Shown: positions 35,747 to 45,219 of the stretch, piece after piece
Layout: the number at the start of each line of letters is the position of its first letter
Position numbering within the stretch: the first letter of the stretch is position 1
Origin: Candidatus Zixiibacteriota bacterium
Lineage (GTDB): Bacteria; Zixibacteria; MSB-5A5; JAABVY01
Reading direction: 5' to 3'
Length of the DNA: 64,000 nucleotides
Assembly: GCA_011056555.1 (NCBI GenBank)
Contig: DSEQ01000047.1
Span: 62,001 to 126,000 of the forward strand
Notes under the pieces: model-generated
What the model was told of the DNA's origin: nothing
Database searches by the model: none
The model's input: only the letters and a program-made list of their open reading frames with translations
Position numbers and translations under genes: made by a program

Positions 35747-36997
35747 ATGGAAAAGAAGACATTTTTTATAATTCTGGCAGCCTTCTTCCTCATGCATAGC
35801 GCCGCACTTGACGCGAACCACTACGAAAGCGCCAGGTCCCTGTCTCTGGCTAAAAGTTTCACGGCATTGGCCAGAGACTATCACGCTATCGGCGTCAACC
35901 CGGCCAACCTGGCACTCGCGGACGGCAGTAATCTGGCAATAGAATTATTTTCAGCCGGTGCAGATATCAGCAACAATTCATTTTCACTATCTGACTACAA
36001 CAGCTACAACGGGGAATACCTTACTGAATCAGACAAAAACGACATATTATCAAAGATTCCTGATAACGGTCTTGAAGGCAGCGCGGAAACAGGTATCTCA
36101 GCATTTTCATTTTCAAGAGGTGAAATAGCGTTCGGGATCACTGCCGAGGCCGACGGTAAGGCCAGCATCGATAAGAAAATCCTGGAGCTTGTTTTTAATG
36201 GCAATACGATCGGCGACACGATGGATCTTTCCAACGCCTGCGGAACCGGCATCGCGCATGTAGATTTCAATTTGTCTTATGCCCGGGAACTCAAGCGGCT
36301 GGGCTGGGGTGTGATCAACTGGGGCATCAACCTGAAATATATCTACGGCCTCCGGTATGCCAGTGTTGAAGAGGCAAATGCATATGTCGCCACCTCATTG
36401 AGCGGTATAGATTCGGAAGGCGCAATCCAGCTCAAGACCTCAGAAGGTGGAGCGGGCTTTGGGATTGATCTGGGTCTGTCAGCCGCATACGGCAAAAGCT
36501 GGATAATTTCCATGGCTATCACCAATATAATTTCCCGTATTAACTGGAACAAAAACAACAAACTGAATACTTACTTATTCACATGGGAAAAACTGACCGC
36601 CGATAACTCCGATGACGGCGCGGTAATTACATCTGACGAGATCGAGGAATCAATCGGTTCTTTCTCTGAAACGCTGCCGCCGGAACTGGCCCTGGGAGCG
36701 TCCACAACCTATAAATCACTGCTCCTGAGTTTTGACTACAAACAGGGTTTCAAAGATCAGGGGCGGGTCTCCACCACACCCGAAATATCGCTCGGGTGCG
36801 AGGCTGGATTTCTTAAATCGATTCCACTGCGGGCCGGTTTTTCGGTCGGCGGCGCCGAAGGCAGTTCGGCAGCTGTCGGTCTGGGTTTGAATATAAAACC
36901 GTTCTTCATAGACTTTGCCTATATGGCCACCGGCTCGCTGATTCCGATCGGCGGTAAAGGCATGGGGTTGGCGATCTCCAGCGGGCTGAATTTTTAA
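35747..36997 (+). CDS. Outer-membrane beta-barrel protein (DUF5723/PorV-like)
   Basis: 416 residues from the ATG at 35747, which has GGAAGGAG 8 nt upstream; the track start at 35705 overlaps the previous gene. Signal peptide MEKKTFFIILAAFFLMHSAA, then ARSLSLAKSFTALARDYHAIGVNPANLAL, the N-terminal pattern of the FadL-like PorV/DUF5723 group (a barrel plugged by its N-terminus). Alternating strands end with FIDFAYMATGSLIP and a terminal Phe (SSGLNF), typical of BAM-inserted barrels. Encoded with the upstream lipoprotein; could be a porin or a type IX shuttle relative. Confidence 0.78.
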   Translation: MEKKTFFIILAAFFLMHSAALDANHYESARSLSLAKSFTALARDYHAIGVNPANLALADGSNLAIELFSAGADISNNSFSLSDYNSYNGEYLTESDKNDILSKIPDNGLEGSAETGISAFSFSRGEIAFGITAEADGKASIDKKILELVFNGNTIGDTMDLSNACGTGIAHVDFNLSYARELKRLGWGVINWGINLKYIYGLRYASVEEANAYVATSLSGIDSEGAIQLKTSEGGAGFGIDLGLSAAYGKSWIISMAITNIISRINWNKNNKLNTYLFTWEKLTADNSDDGAVITSDEIEESIGSFSETLPPELALGASTTYKSLLLSFDYKQGFKDQGRVSTTPEISLGCEAGFLKSIPLRAGFSVGGAEGSSAAVGLGLNIKPFFIDFAYMATGSLIPIGGKGMGLAISSGLNF

Positions 36998-37274
36998 TAA
37001 GACTCTGCGGCATGCCAGCAAAACTGTTCGTGAAAGCCAGCAGGTTTCTTGGCAGGAAGAATCTATCTTTAGACCCCAGAGTATGGGATAGTCCCCATAC
37101 TTTTTGCCGAGCAGTTCTATTACCCCTTTGAAACAGGCCGAAGCGGCCTTATAACATATTGCCGTACATGTTAATACAGGCTCATAAAAAACAGCCTCAG
37201 CATATCTATGACGGCACTGGCTTTGCAGCATTTTTCAGCAAAAGATTCCCAATAATTCACAACGGAGGAGAAAG

Positions 37275-39002
37275 ATGAAGAGGGCTTGTGCAATTCTGCT
37301 GGCCGTAATGTTTGTGCTGGCGTTTATATATTGTCAGAGAGCGCTTGCCGTGCCGCCGCATCCGGACAGGATCGAGGAAATGGCGGTCCTGAAGGCATTC
37401 GGTGCGCCGCACATAGACTTTGATTCACTTGCGGAGGTCTGGCGTTCCAAGGGCGTTGATGCTCCCGGCAACATCAGCATGTCATCTCTTCTGGCCGCAA
37501 ATGATACAGTAAACATCCTGGCAATATTAATTCAGTTCCCCGATGACAGCGCCCGGACAGCGGGGGAGTATTTCGATACGCTGGTCTATGCCAATCGGCC
37601 GGGTACTGTAACGCACTATTACCTGGAGAACTCTTACGGGATCCTGCATATAGGCACAGTGACCCTCCCCTCTGAATTGGGCTGGCTGACATCTTCAGAA
37701 GACGCCGGCTTCTATACCTCGGGCGGGGACTTTGGCCTGGGGGTTTATCCCAACAACGCCCAGAGGCTGGTGGAAGAGGCGGTCGATCTGGCCGATCCGC
37801 TGGTCGACTATTCATTATATGATAATGATGGTAATGGCTATGTTGAGGGCCTGATAGTTGTGCATGCGGGAAGAGGTGCGGAGTATACTTATGAGGCAGA
37901 TGATATCTGGTCGCATAAGTGGGGCATTTCTCCACGTTACAGAGATGATGTATATGTTTCTACATATGCAATGACGGCGGAGTATTTCACATTTGCAGGC
38001 GACATGACCTGCGGAGTTTATGTCCATGAACTGGGGCACGTGTTCGGGCTGCCGGATCTCTACGACCGCGATTACAGCTCGCGCGGTCTGGGCAAATGGT
38101 CCGTGATGGCATCGGGGAGCTGGAATGGAGTCAACGGAAGCTCGCCGGCGCACTTCGACGCCTGGTGCAAAATCCAGCTTGGCTTTGCATCTGCCGTAAA
38201 CGTTACTTCAACAATGATGGGTGTAAATATTCCGCGAGTGGAGACCAATCCGGTAATTTACAGGCTCTGGACCAACGGCCTGCCGGGGAGCGAATATTTT
38301 CTGGTCGAAAACAGGCAAAAGACCGGATACGACAGCTACCTCCCCGGGGCAGGTTTATTGATATATCATATCGACGATACGCAGGACGACGGATCCGGGA
38401 GCTCCGACAATGATAACGAGTGGTACCCTCCAGATAATACTTTCAGCGGGAACTACCTTGTGGCGCTGGAACAGGCTGACAGCCTGTGGCAGCTCGAGCA
38501 GAACATTTCCTATGGAGATACCGGCGATCCATTCCCCGGCTCAAGCGAAAACCACAATTTCTCGCCCCTGACCAACCCTAATTCAAACGACTACGCTGAT
38601 AATAACACGCTGGTGGCCATAACCAATATCTCTAACTCCGGGCCCAGCATGTCTGCGGACTTCACAGTTTCATTTGCTTCCGATGCAGAAGACGAGATCG
38701 AAATCGAGGATGAGGTGCTTCCGGAAGAATTCGACCTGGCCCAGAATTACCCCAACCCTTTCAATGCTGAGACAAAGATAAGTTTCTCGCTGGCGGAGTC
38801 CGGAGCGGTCAGCCTTGAGATATATAACGTCGTCGGCCAGAGAATCAAAACCCTGACTTCGGGAATATACGCTCCCGGGACTTACGAGATTAACTGGGAC
38901 GGTACTTCCGCCGATGGTCAGCCTCTGGCCTCAGGCCTGTATTTCTACAGACTGAAGACTATCCAGGGAACCATCTGCAAGAAGATGCTGCTTATGAAAT
39001 AG
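37275..39002 (+). CDS. Secreted M6-family metalloprotease with type IX sorting domain
   Basis: 575 residues. Signal peptide about 1-25, then an M6 (immune inhibitor A-like) catalytic domain with the zinc motif VHELGHVFGLPDLYD (H251, E252, H255, third ligand D261 or nearby) and the Met-turn KWSVMASGSWNG. ILAILIQFPD and NSYGILHI are typical of the M6 domain N-terminal part. The tail QNYPNPFNAETKISFSLAES ... SGLYFYRLK is a type A sorting domain, so the enzyme should be exported by the type IX system and act outside the cell. CGGAGGAG precedes the ATG. Confidence 0.93.
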   Translation: MKRACAILLAVMFVLAFIYCQRALAVPPHPDRIEEMAVLKAFGAPHIDFDSLAEVWRSKGVDAPGNISMSSLLAANDTVNILAILIQFPDDSARTAGEYFDTLVYANRPGTVTHYYLENSYGILHIGTVTLPSELGWLTSSEDAGFYTSGGDFGLGVYPNNAQRLVEEAVDLADPLVDYSLYDNDGNGYVEGLIVVHAGRGAEYTYEADDIWSHKWGISPRYRDDVYVSTYAMTAEYFTFAGDMTCGVYVHELGHVFGLPDLYDRDYSSRGLGKWSVMASGSWNGVNGSSPAHFDAWCKIQLGFASAVNVTSTMMGVNIPRVETNPVIYRLWTNGLPGSEYFLVENRQKTGYDSYLPGAGLLIYHIDDTQDDGSGSSDNDNEWYPPDNTFSGNYLVALEQADSLWQLEQNISYGDTGDPFPGSSENHNFSPLTNPNSNDYADNNTLVAITNISNSGPSMSADFTVSFASDAEDEIEIEDEVLPEEFDLAQNYPNPFNAETKISFSLAESGAVSLEIYNVVGQRIKTLTSGIYAPGTYEINWDGTSADGQPLASGLYFYRLKTIQGTICKKMLLMK

Positions 39003-39023
39003 ACAGTCTGATGATGTGTACTC

Positions 39024-39058
39024 AACGGGTCACCAGGATTTTCCTGTGACCCGTTTAC
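39024..39058 (+). terminator. Terminator of the M6 protease gene
   Basis: AACGGGTCAC(C)AGG-ATTTT-CCTGTGACCCGTT, a long stem with one bulge, then TTTACTT. It overlaps the stop of the convergent zinc-ribbon gene and may serve both. Confidence 0.7.
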
Positions 39059-39318
39059 TTCTTGTAATCTCTGCTGTAATAATGTCGGTAATTACCGTTG
39101 GAGTTACCATTGTGTCTGTTGTAACTTCCCCTTTTGCGATTTTCCTTCTGCTGCAGCCTTTTCCCTTTCTTGAGCTGCATATAGCAGCTTTTACATCGCT
39201 TGGGTTCCTCGGTAATTCCCTGCTCCAGAAAATATTCCTGAGCGGCAACCGTAAAGACAAATTCCTCATCGCAGTCAACGCAAATTAGAATCTTGTCTTT
39301 TAGACGCTCCTCCTCCAT
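39055..39318 (-). CDS. Small zinc-ribbon protein
   Basis: 87 residues with CVDCDEEFVFTVAAQEYFLE ... EEPKRCKSCY: two CxxC knuckles separated by about 30 residues with an FxxxEQxFxxxxG-like middle, as in the probable zinc-ribbon family (PF13451). The C-terminal 35 residues are basic and rich in Asn, Arg and Tyr (KRGSYNRHNGNSNGNYRHYY), suggesting nucleic-acid binding. The plus-strand ORF over the same DNA (39016-39288) is its shadow. Confidence 0.85.
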   Translation of the reverse strand: MEEERLKDKILICVDCDEEFVFTVAAQEYFLEQGITEEPKRCKSCYMQLKKGKRLQQKENRKRGSYNRHNGNSNGNYRHYYSRDYKK

Positions 39319-39477
39319 ACATCCCCCCCAACTTTGGGATAAAGATTTGACGTCGGATGATTTATATTTTTTATTTCAGTTCAAAAGCCAAAAGCACGGA
39401 GGATAAGAATGAGTATTCTTTCCTTCGCCATCTTACTTTATAAATTAAAAAACAACTTTAATGTCAAGTATAAATTC

Positions 39478-39500
39478 TAAAAGCGGAAATATTTTCCGCC
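39478..39500 (-). terminator. Terminator of the cohesin/dockerin gene cluster
   Basis: GCGGAAA-ATA-TTTCCGC on the minus strand followed by TTTT, about 60 nt past the stop of the last gene in the cluster. Confidence 0.75.
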
Positions 39501-39556
39501 TCAGTCCATTGTCGACAGCATATGAAATCGGTAACGTCTTACTCAATTAAAACCAC

Positions 39557-42500
39557 TTACCTTATCAACAACATCTTGCGGACCATATGAAATTCGTCTG
39601 CTGTGATTCGATAGAAGTATACTCCGGTCGGTACCGGGTTACCATTACGATCGGTGGCATCCCAGGTTACGGAATGATATCCCTGCGGCAGGTTTTCGTC
39701 CACCAGCATCTTCACGGTCTGCCCCAGGACATTGTATACCTCCAGGGTGACATGGCACTCACGCGGAATTGAAAAATCAATAGTTGTAATCGGGTTAAAC
39801 GGATTGGGGAAATTGCGCCCGAGCGTGAAATTTTCGATATTCGATTGTCCCGCCAGGTACGCTTCCAGTATGCCATGAATTTTCTCAGCTCTGGCCCCCA
39901 GAGACATCTGCTGCAGATATGCATTAAGGCGCTCAAAGTTACCGGCTTTTTCATTAAGCTCGTCCACGGTAAATGCGATTGGCGCTCCCTCTATTTCATG
40001 AGACATGCCCCAGTAATTTTCAACCTGTGCCAGGTCATTACCATCAACGACACCGTCACCATTACAGTCTGCGTATGCGGCCCGTGCCGGTATCCAGCTC
40101 TTTGCCGCCTGCCGCGTCCACAGGTCGGGATTGCCGCGCCTTGTTTCTCCCGAGATACCCCAATAAACTCCGATCGGAAGCACATCCATTTCATTTACCA
40201 CACCATCGTTATTGGCGTCACCTGGAAACACGGCGAGGCCGGTGGTGAAATCTAAAATGAAATCGTCCAGGGGAGATCCCTCGGCCGTGCCATCCCCGTC
40301 CCCGTCAAGAGTATTCCCGGCGAGATCTGCAATCCCGCCGTCGAGGACTATCCTGATCGAATCACTTATTCCAAATCCGTCTTCGGGCTGGAAGCTGAGA
40401 AGATTTTTTTCTGCATTATATTTTATCGCTCCCAGAATTGTTGCTCCGGTTTTCAATGATGTTATTGTCACAGCTCCGGGTTTCAGGCTCTCCTGATCAA
40501 GCGGCTCTGAAAAATAGACAGTGACAGAATCTGTAACCGCATACTCTTTTTCATTGCTGTAGGGGCTGGTTGAATCCACGACGGGCGGGGTCCTCTCTGT
40601 AATGCCCGTACCGGTAAGGGCAACAGTCCATTGCGGATAAGCCGGATCATCTGAGATAATCGTCAGGACACCCTCCACCGGCCCCGGAGCGTCAGGGGTG
40701 AATGATACCGGTATCTGCCTGCTCCTGCTTACCGCATCGAGAACGAAGCTGCCGGGGAAACCAACATTATACACAGAAGGCGAGACACTGATATCCGACA
40801 CGGTAAGACTGAAGGTGTCGGGAAAGACAACATTGGATTTGACGGTCAGATTCAATGTCCTGCTGCTGTCTTCCGGCACTTCTCCGAAGTCCAGGGCCAG
40901 GGGTGTTGTTTCGATCATGGAATCCGCCTGAGAACTGAATTGCAGAGTCTGCGTATCGGCTGGAATACCACCCGAACCTGTGGTAATGAGCAGCACTTCA
41001 TAATTGCCCCGGGGCAAATCTTTGGTCATCGAAACCGACAGGAAAGTGCTGTCGAATAAGTTCGCTGTGGAATCACCGAAGCTGACCCTTGCCCGGCCCC
41101 TGGAGGGCGCAACCGGCAGGGAGGCGCTGAATGAAACAGGCCGGTCAAAAAGCCCGAACAGAGAATCAACAAAGAAATCATAGCGGTAATTAAATTTGTC
41201 GAACTGGATGTCATATACCCCGGATGTGAATCCGAAAACCGTGATATAATCAATTTCAGTTGTTGTGTCAGGAACATCAGCGCACTCATTCATGCACATA
41301 AGCGACACATCAAAGCGGCCCGGTGTAAGATACCTGTGCCGGGGATTCTGTTCCAGCGCGGTGAAACCATCCCCGAAATCCCAGAACCAGGTTATGGGAC
41401 TATAAAGCGATCGATCGAAGAAATCGACGGAGAGCGGCGCCGAGCCCTGCCGCGGTCCAGCGCTGAGATCCGCGGCTACTCCCATCAACGCATTTATATA
41501 TCCGGTCTTGACCACCCGAGCTTCCCCGCACGAGTTGGTCGCCATCAGCTCTACAGTATAAACGCCCGGAGTCTCGTAGGTATGAGCTGGGTTCACATCG
41601 GTTGAGCTTGTTGCATCTCCGAAATTCCAGAGATACTGCTCGCCCTTGCCACGGGTCAGGTTTTCAAAATTCACTGTGAAAGGAACACATCCCCGAGTAG
41701 CATCAGCCTGGAACTCCGGCACCGGCTGGCTCATTATATGTATATAATTTTGCCTGTTTATAACCACAGTCGTGCAGGGCGTTACCATGTGGAGGCTCAC
41801 TGTAAATGTGCCCGTGTCTTCGTAAACATGCGAGGGATTGAGAACGTTGTAGGCCTCTCCCCCGTCTCCAAAATCCCATATCAGGGAATCATAATACCCC
41901 TTGAGGTTGAGCGCGGTGAAGCTGATGCTTAACCCGGCACACCCGGCAGTATCAGACAGGGCTACCAGGTCGCCCGACATAGTACAGTCAGCATATTCAT
42001 CAGGACCAATATCGGCCGCACCGGCAATGCTCCTGTCCTGGCCCTTAAAATCGAAGCTGAGCAGATTGGGGAGGTCTGTCTTGCCCCTGTTGATCATCCC
42101 GGATGCATCAGTCAAACGATAATCCCCGCCAAAAACATCTGCCAGATCCGGATCGAGATAATAATCATTGGAATCCGGCGGACAGCCCGAACACCCGTTA
42201 TAGGGAGTGTTGTTATAGTAATTGTTACTGTTGTAGTGTGTGATCGGTGAGTCATTTAATCCCATACCATCGGGATTATTATTCTGGAAGATATTATTAT
42301 AAATGTACGGGTCAAAATTGTATTCAACGAAAATACCCGCGCCGAAATTATGGGCCACGTTCCGGTAAAACAGATTGTTATATATATAGCTGCTGAACGC
42401 CGCAACGGCTATTCCGCCTCCCAGCTGAGCCCGATTGCCCCTGAAGATATTGTTCTGGACCACCCAGTACGGAGATTCGCCATGATTACCGAACATGTAT

Positions 42501-43225
42501 ATGGCGCCGCCGTGCGAATAAAAAGGATCTGTGGCCGAATTGTTTATGAAGATGTTATTATAGCAATTTACATTGCAGCCATCGGCATAAATTGCACCAC
42601 CGTTATTGGCGGCCCTGTTTCCAGAAAATAGATTGTCGTAGATATCTGCGGTACTGGAGACTAAAGCGATGGCTCCGCCTGACAGCGCAGAAGAGTCGTT
42701 TATGAACTCATTATTGAATATATCCGCCCGGGAGCCTATCATGTAGATTGCTCCGCCCGAAGATTCACTGATGCATTTTTCGAAGCGGTTGTTTTTGACG
42801 GTGAGCGATTTTGTATCCCCGGCACTAATCGCCGGCCTTGCCGAAACAATATTGAAACCGTCTATCACACAGCCAGCGGATTTTTTATCCAGAAGGAACA
42901 CGCCGTTTTTGTCGGCGCCCGACAGAGTCGTTGAATCGGGGCCGTACTGACTGCGTAAATAGACCCGATTGTACAGACTAATAACCTCATCACTGCATTC
43001 ATATATACCCGGCTTCAATGTAATGGTATCCCCTGCAGCAGAACTTCTGACCGCAATGCCGATTGAGCCGTAGGGATTATCGAATGAGCCGTCGCCGCTT
43101 TCGTCGCTGCCGTCCGGGGCCACCCATAATTCCGCGGCCGCAATATTCGCGGCGGCTAACCCGAAGACCAGCACGGCAACCGTCGCGGCCATCGACAGAA
43201 ATATTTTATTCGGCCAAAATCTCAT
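39557..43225 (-). CDS. Giant surface protein: beta-helix, PKD repeats, dockerin, type IX tail
   Basis: 1222 residues from the ATG at 43225 (AGGTG 4 nt upstream; the track start is a GTG two codons earlier). After a signal peptide comes WVAPDGSDESGDGSFDNPYG and a right-handed beta-helix of NN(x)F/IYNN rungs (about 35-400). Then three PKD domains, each with a WDFGDG/WNFGDA core (about 420-665), a choice-of-anchor-D/ASH-like domain with LDFGEVPEDSSRTLNLTV (about 790-880), an SbsA-like Ig domain (about 885-985), a dockerin-type pair GDANNDGVVNEMDVLP and ADCNGDGVVDGNDLAQ (about 990-1060), and a sorting domain RNFPNPFNPITTIDFSIP. Last gene of the cluster, 9 nt after the cohesin-like lipoprotein gene. 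Confidence 0.9.
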   Translation of the reverse strand: MRFWPNKIFLSMAATVAVLVFGLAAANIAAAELWVAPDGSDESGDGSFDNPYGSIGIAVRSSAAGDTITLKPGIYECSDEVISLYNRVYLRSQYGPDSTTLSGADKNGVFLLDKKSAGCVIDGFNIVSARPAISAGDTKSLTVKNNRFEKCISESSGGAIYMIGSRADIFNNEFINDSSALSGGAIALVSSTADIYDNLFSGNRAANNGGAIYADGCNVNCYNNIFINNSATDPFYSHGGAIYMFGNHGESPYWVVQNNIFRGNRAQLGGGIAVAAFSSYIYNNLFYRNVAHNFGAGIFVEYNFDPYIYNNIFQNNNPDGMGLNDSPITHYNSNNYYNNTPYNGCSGCPPDSNDYYLDPDLADVFGGDYRLTDASGMINRGKTDLPNLLSFDFKGQDRSIAGAADIGPDEYADCTMSGDLVALSDTAGCAGLSISFTALNLKGYYDSLIWDFGDGGEAYNVLNPSHVYEDTGTFTVSLHMVTPCTTVVINRQNYIHIMSQPVPEFQADATRGCVPFTVNFENLTRGKGEQYLWNFGDATSSTDVNPAHTYETPGVYTVELMATNSCGEARVVKTGYINALMGVAADLSAGPRQGSAPLSVDFFDRSLYSPITWFWDFGDGFTALEQNPRHRYLTPGRFDVSLMCMNECADVPDTTTEIDYITVFGFTSGVYDIQFDKFNYRYDFFVDSLFGLFDRPVSFSASLPVAPSRGRARVSFGDSTANLFDSTFLSVSMTKDLPRGNYEVLLITTGSGGIPADTQTLQFSSQADSMIETTPLALDFGEVPEDSSRTLNLTVKSNVVFPDTFSLTVSDISVSPSVYNVGFPGSFVLDAVSRSRQIPVSFTPDAPGPVEGVLTIISDDPAYPQWTVALTGTGITERTPPVVDSTSPYSNEKEYAVTDSVTVYFSEPLDQESLKPGAVTITSLKTGATILGAIKYNAEKNLLSFQPEDGFGISDSIRIVLDGGIADLAGNTLDGDGDGTAEGSPLDDFILDFTTGLAVFPGDANNDGVVNEMDVLPIGVYWGISGETRRGNPDLWTRQAAKSWIPARAAYADCNGDGVVDGNDLAQVENYWGMSHEIEGAPIAFTVDELNEKAGNFERLNAYLQQMSLGARAEKIHGILEAYLAGQSNIENFTLGRNFPNPFNPITTIDFSIPRECHVTLEVYNVLGQTVKMLVDENLPQGYHSVTWDATDRNGNPVPTGVYFYRITADEFHMVRKMLLIR

Positions 43226-43234
43226 ACACACCTG

Positions 43235-44068
43235 TTATGGTTCGGGGAGAACAGTTACCTCCACATCACCGTTTTCCAAAACCAGATTTGCGAAACCATT
43301 GACCGGAGCGCCGGCAGCGTCAGTCAGCATTGCCGTCGTTGGATTAAAATTGAGCGGGCTGACACCCTCGGACAACGGGTCAAAGAAGATGCGCGCCAAC
43401 CAGCCGGAGCCGGTGACAGCGGGCTGCCCCTGGGTAAGGGTCAGGGCGACTGCCACGAAATTGGAATCCATGCGAACCGTGCTGACCGCATCAGGACCAA
43501 GAAAATCCCCGACCTGAACCTCGGTCGGGACAATTACATTGTTGTTGTATTCAATTCTGAAACTGGCGCCAAATAGATTTTCCACACGATAGACATAGAT
43601 ATCGAAATATTTTATATCATCGGTATTGGGTGAAACGCTCTGAAAGAGGGGATTGACCTTGAGCATCAATATCTGCGGTACCATCTGAATTAATACAGTA
43701 ACATCCTCACCCAGTCCGACATTCGCCTCAGCATTACCAAAATAGAGTAGTCTTTCCTGGCTGCCGTAGGCGCCAAGAGAGAAACTGATGTTCTGCCCGG
43801 GTGGAATGTCCACCGTCACATTGACTCTTCCCGATTCGAATGGCACTTCTGTGTTTATAAGAATGATATCGCCGGCCGTTACCCAGAGTTCGACCCGTGC
43901 GACATTGGAACTCAACTGGGGGCCCTCGAAAACCGCCGCGAGTTCTACCGGCACAGCAAACTCAGGCCCGGAACTCCTGCTGCAGCCGGAGATATTCAGC
44001 GCGATTAGACTGAGGAGGGCGAGAAACCCTCCCGATAAAACCGAGTTTTTGATCGTTATAGTTTTCAT
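43235..44068 (-). CDS. Cohesin-domain lipoprotein
   Basis: 277 residues from the ATG at 44068, whose A is part of the TGA stop of the barrel gene (TGATG overlap); the track start at 44104 is internal to that gene. Lipoprotein signal ending LNISGC with Cys29. Residues about 135-270 look like a cohesin: VENLFGASFRIEYNNNVIVP, GDFLGPDAVSTV, NFVAVALTLTQGQPAVTGSG, WLARIFFDPLSEGVSPLNF. Cohesins bind dockerins, and the next gene encodes a dockerin-bearing protein, so an outer-membrane anchor that captures dockerin proteins is a natural reading. The first half (about 35-125) is a separate beta domain. The cohesin call is by pattern. Confidence 0.75.
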   Translation of the reverse strand: MKTITIKNSVLSGGFLALLSLIALNISGCSRSSGPEFAVPVELAAVFEGPQLSSNVARVELWVTAGDIILINTEVPFESGRVNVTVDIPPGQNISFSLGAYGSQERLLYFGNAEANVGLGEDVTVLIQMVPQILMLKVNPLFQSVSPNTDDIKYFDIYVYRVENLFGASFRIEYNNNVIVPTEVQVGDFLGPDAVSTVRMDSNFVAVALTLTQGQPAVTGSGWLARIFFDPLSEGVSPLNFNPTTAMLTDAAGAPVNGFANLVLENGDVEVTVLPEP

Positions 44069-45216
44069 CAGAAACTTGCTCCCACTCCGATAAGAAATTG
44101 CCATCCGTTCAGATCCAGATCACCGTCATCGGCGGAACCGGTGAAATACTCGAATTCGGCCTGGCCGTGAAACATCTGGTAGAACGAGCTGCTCAGGCCG
44201 GCCCCTATTCCAAAGTAGTTGGATGAACCGAAGCTGCGGGGATGATCGTCTGCATAACCATTTGCGGCAACATACTGGTAATCCAGCAGGGCCTTCAGAG
44301 CGATCCGCTCGCTGGCGCCGTAAACAGCCTCGCCATAGAGCCGGGTCTCGGCCCCATGACTTCTCTCCGGCTCGGTAACCAGTTCTCCCGAAGAAAGTCT
44401 TTTATCCTTGCCCCTGACAATCTGCCGGAGGCCAAGCAGCGCGGCTATCCTGTCCTGACTGAACCTGAATTCCCCGGTAATGTCAAAAATAGCTCCGTCC
44501 TTGAAGATCGCGGTGCCGTCGAGCTCATCCTCGCCATAGATACTGTAGACAAGAGCCAGACGTCCCCAGAACTGGTCTCTCCGGGCGGTTCCGAATGCGC
44601 CGATGCGGAACATATTTCCCGGCTTGTAATCCTCGATACCTTCCAGGGGCTCATAGGCGGCCTTAAGCATGTATGAAGCGCCTCCCCCGAATGAGAAAGC
44701 GTCGAAGGTGCGTGCGTAACCGGCCTCCAGTGTAGCTCCGAACCCCTCGCCGTAATTCTTGATGGGAAAATTTAGAAATGATTCTGTGAGCAGGTTCACC
44801 ACACCAATTTCATCGTTATCCAGAGATTTCTTGCCGGTGGGAAGATTGATTCCCGCTCCCAGCACCACTCGATCTTCGAAGAATGAGCCATAAACCGCCA
44901 GCCGGGTATCATTCAGCCCCGTAAGTGAAGCGTCGCTGCCATCATTAAATTCCCGGTTAGAGCCGGCCGTTGATGAGGTGAAGATGATCTCCACATTATC
45001 CCGGACAGGCACAAAACCGTAAAGCGGCAGCACCCATTGATTCAGGCTAATTTCATTATCAGCAGAATCTGCGATAGTCCAGCTCTGGTATATAAATTTC
45101 ATTTCTCCTGACGGCGGCTGTCCAAATACGATTTGCCCCTCCAAAGGCTGGTAGATAAACAGAAGAGCGGTCAGAAGAAAGATGATCGTCAAATATTTTC
45201 TACTACTATCCATCAT
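44068..45216 (-). CDS. Outer-membrane beta-barrel protein
   Basis: 382 residues with a signal peptide (LTIIFLLTALLFIYQPLEGQ) and alternating amphipathic strands with aromatic girdles (RLAVYGSFFEDRVVLGAGIN, FWGRLALVYSIYGEDELDG), ending GWQFLIGVGASF with a terminal Phe for BAM recognition. No family recognised; overall like MetA-pathway/transporter-type barrels of FCB bacteria. It begins 3 nt after the upstream CsgG/TPR gene and its stop overlaps the start of the cohesin lipoprotein, so it is strongly coupled to both and may form the export pore or anchor of the system. Confidence 0.8.
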   Translation of the reverse strand: MMDSSRKYLTIIFLLTALLFIYQPLEGQIVFGQPPSGEMKFIYQSWTIADSADNEISLNQWVLPLYGFVPVRDNVEIIFTSSTAGSNREFNDGSDASLTGLNDTRLAVYGSFFEDRVVLGAGINLPTGKKSLDNDEIGVVNLLTESFLNFPIKNYGEGFGATLEAGYARTFDAFSFGGGASYMLKAAYEPLEGIEDYKPGNMFRIGAFGTARRDQFWGRLALVYSIYGEDELDGTAIFKDGAIFDITGEFRFSQDRIAALLGLRQIVRGKDKRLSSGELVTEPERSHGAETRLYGEAVYGASERIALKALLDYQYVAANGYADDHPRSFGSSNYFGIGAGLSSSFYQMFHGQAEFEYFTGSADDGDLDLNGWQFLIGVGASF

Positions 45217-45219
45217 AAC

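Noticed and set aside
39016-39288. 90-residue plus-strand ORF with hydrophobic segments
   Set aside because: Antisense shadow of the zinc-ribbon gene, whose CxxC pairs and ribosome-binding site are convincing.
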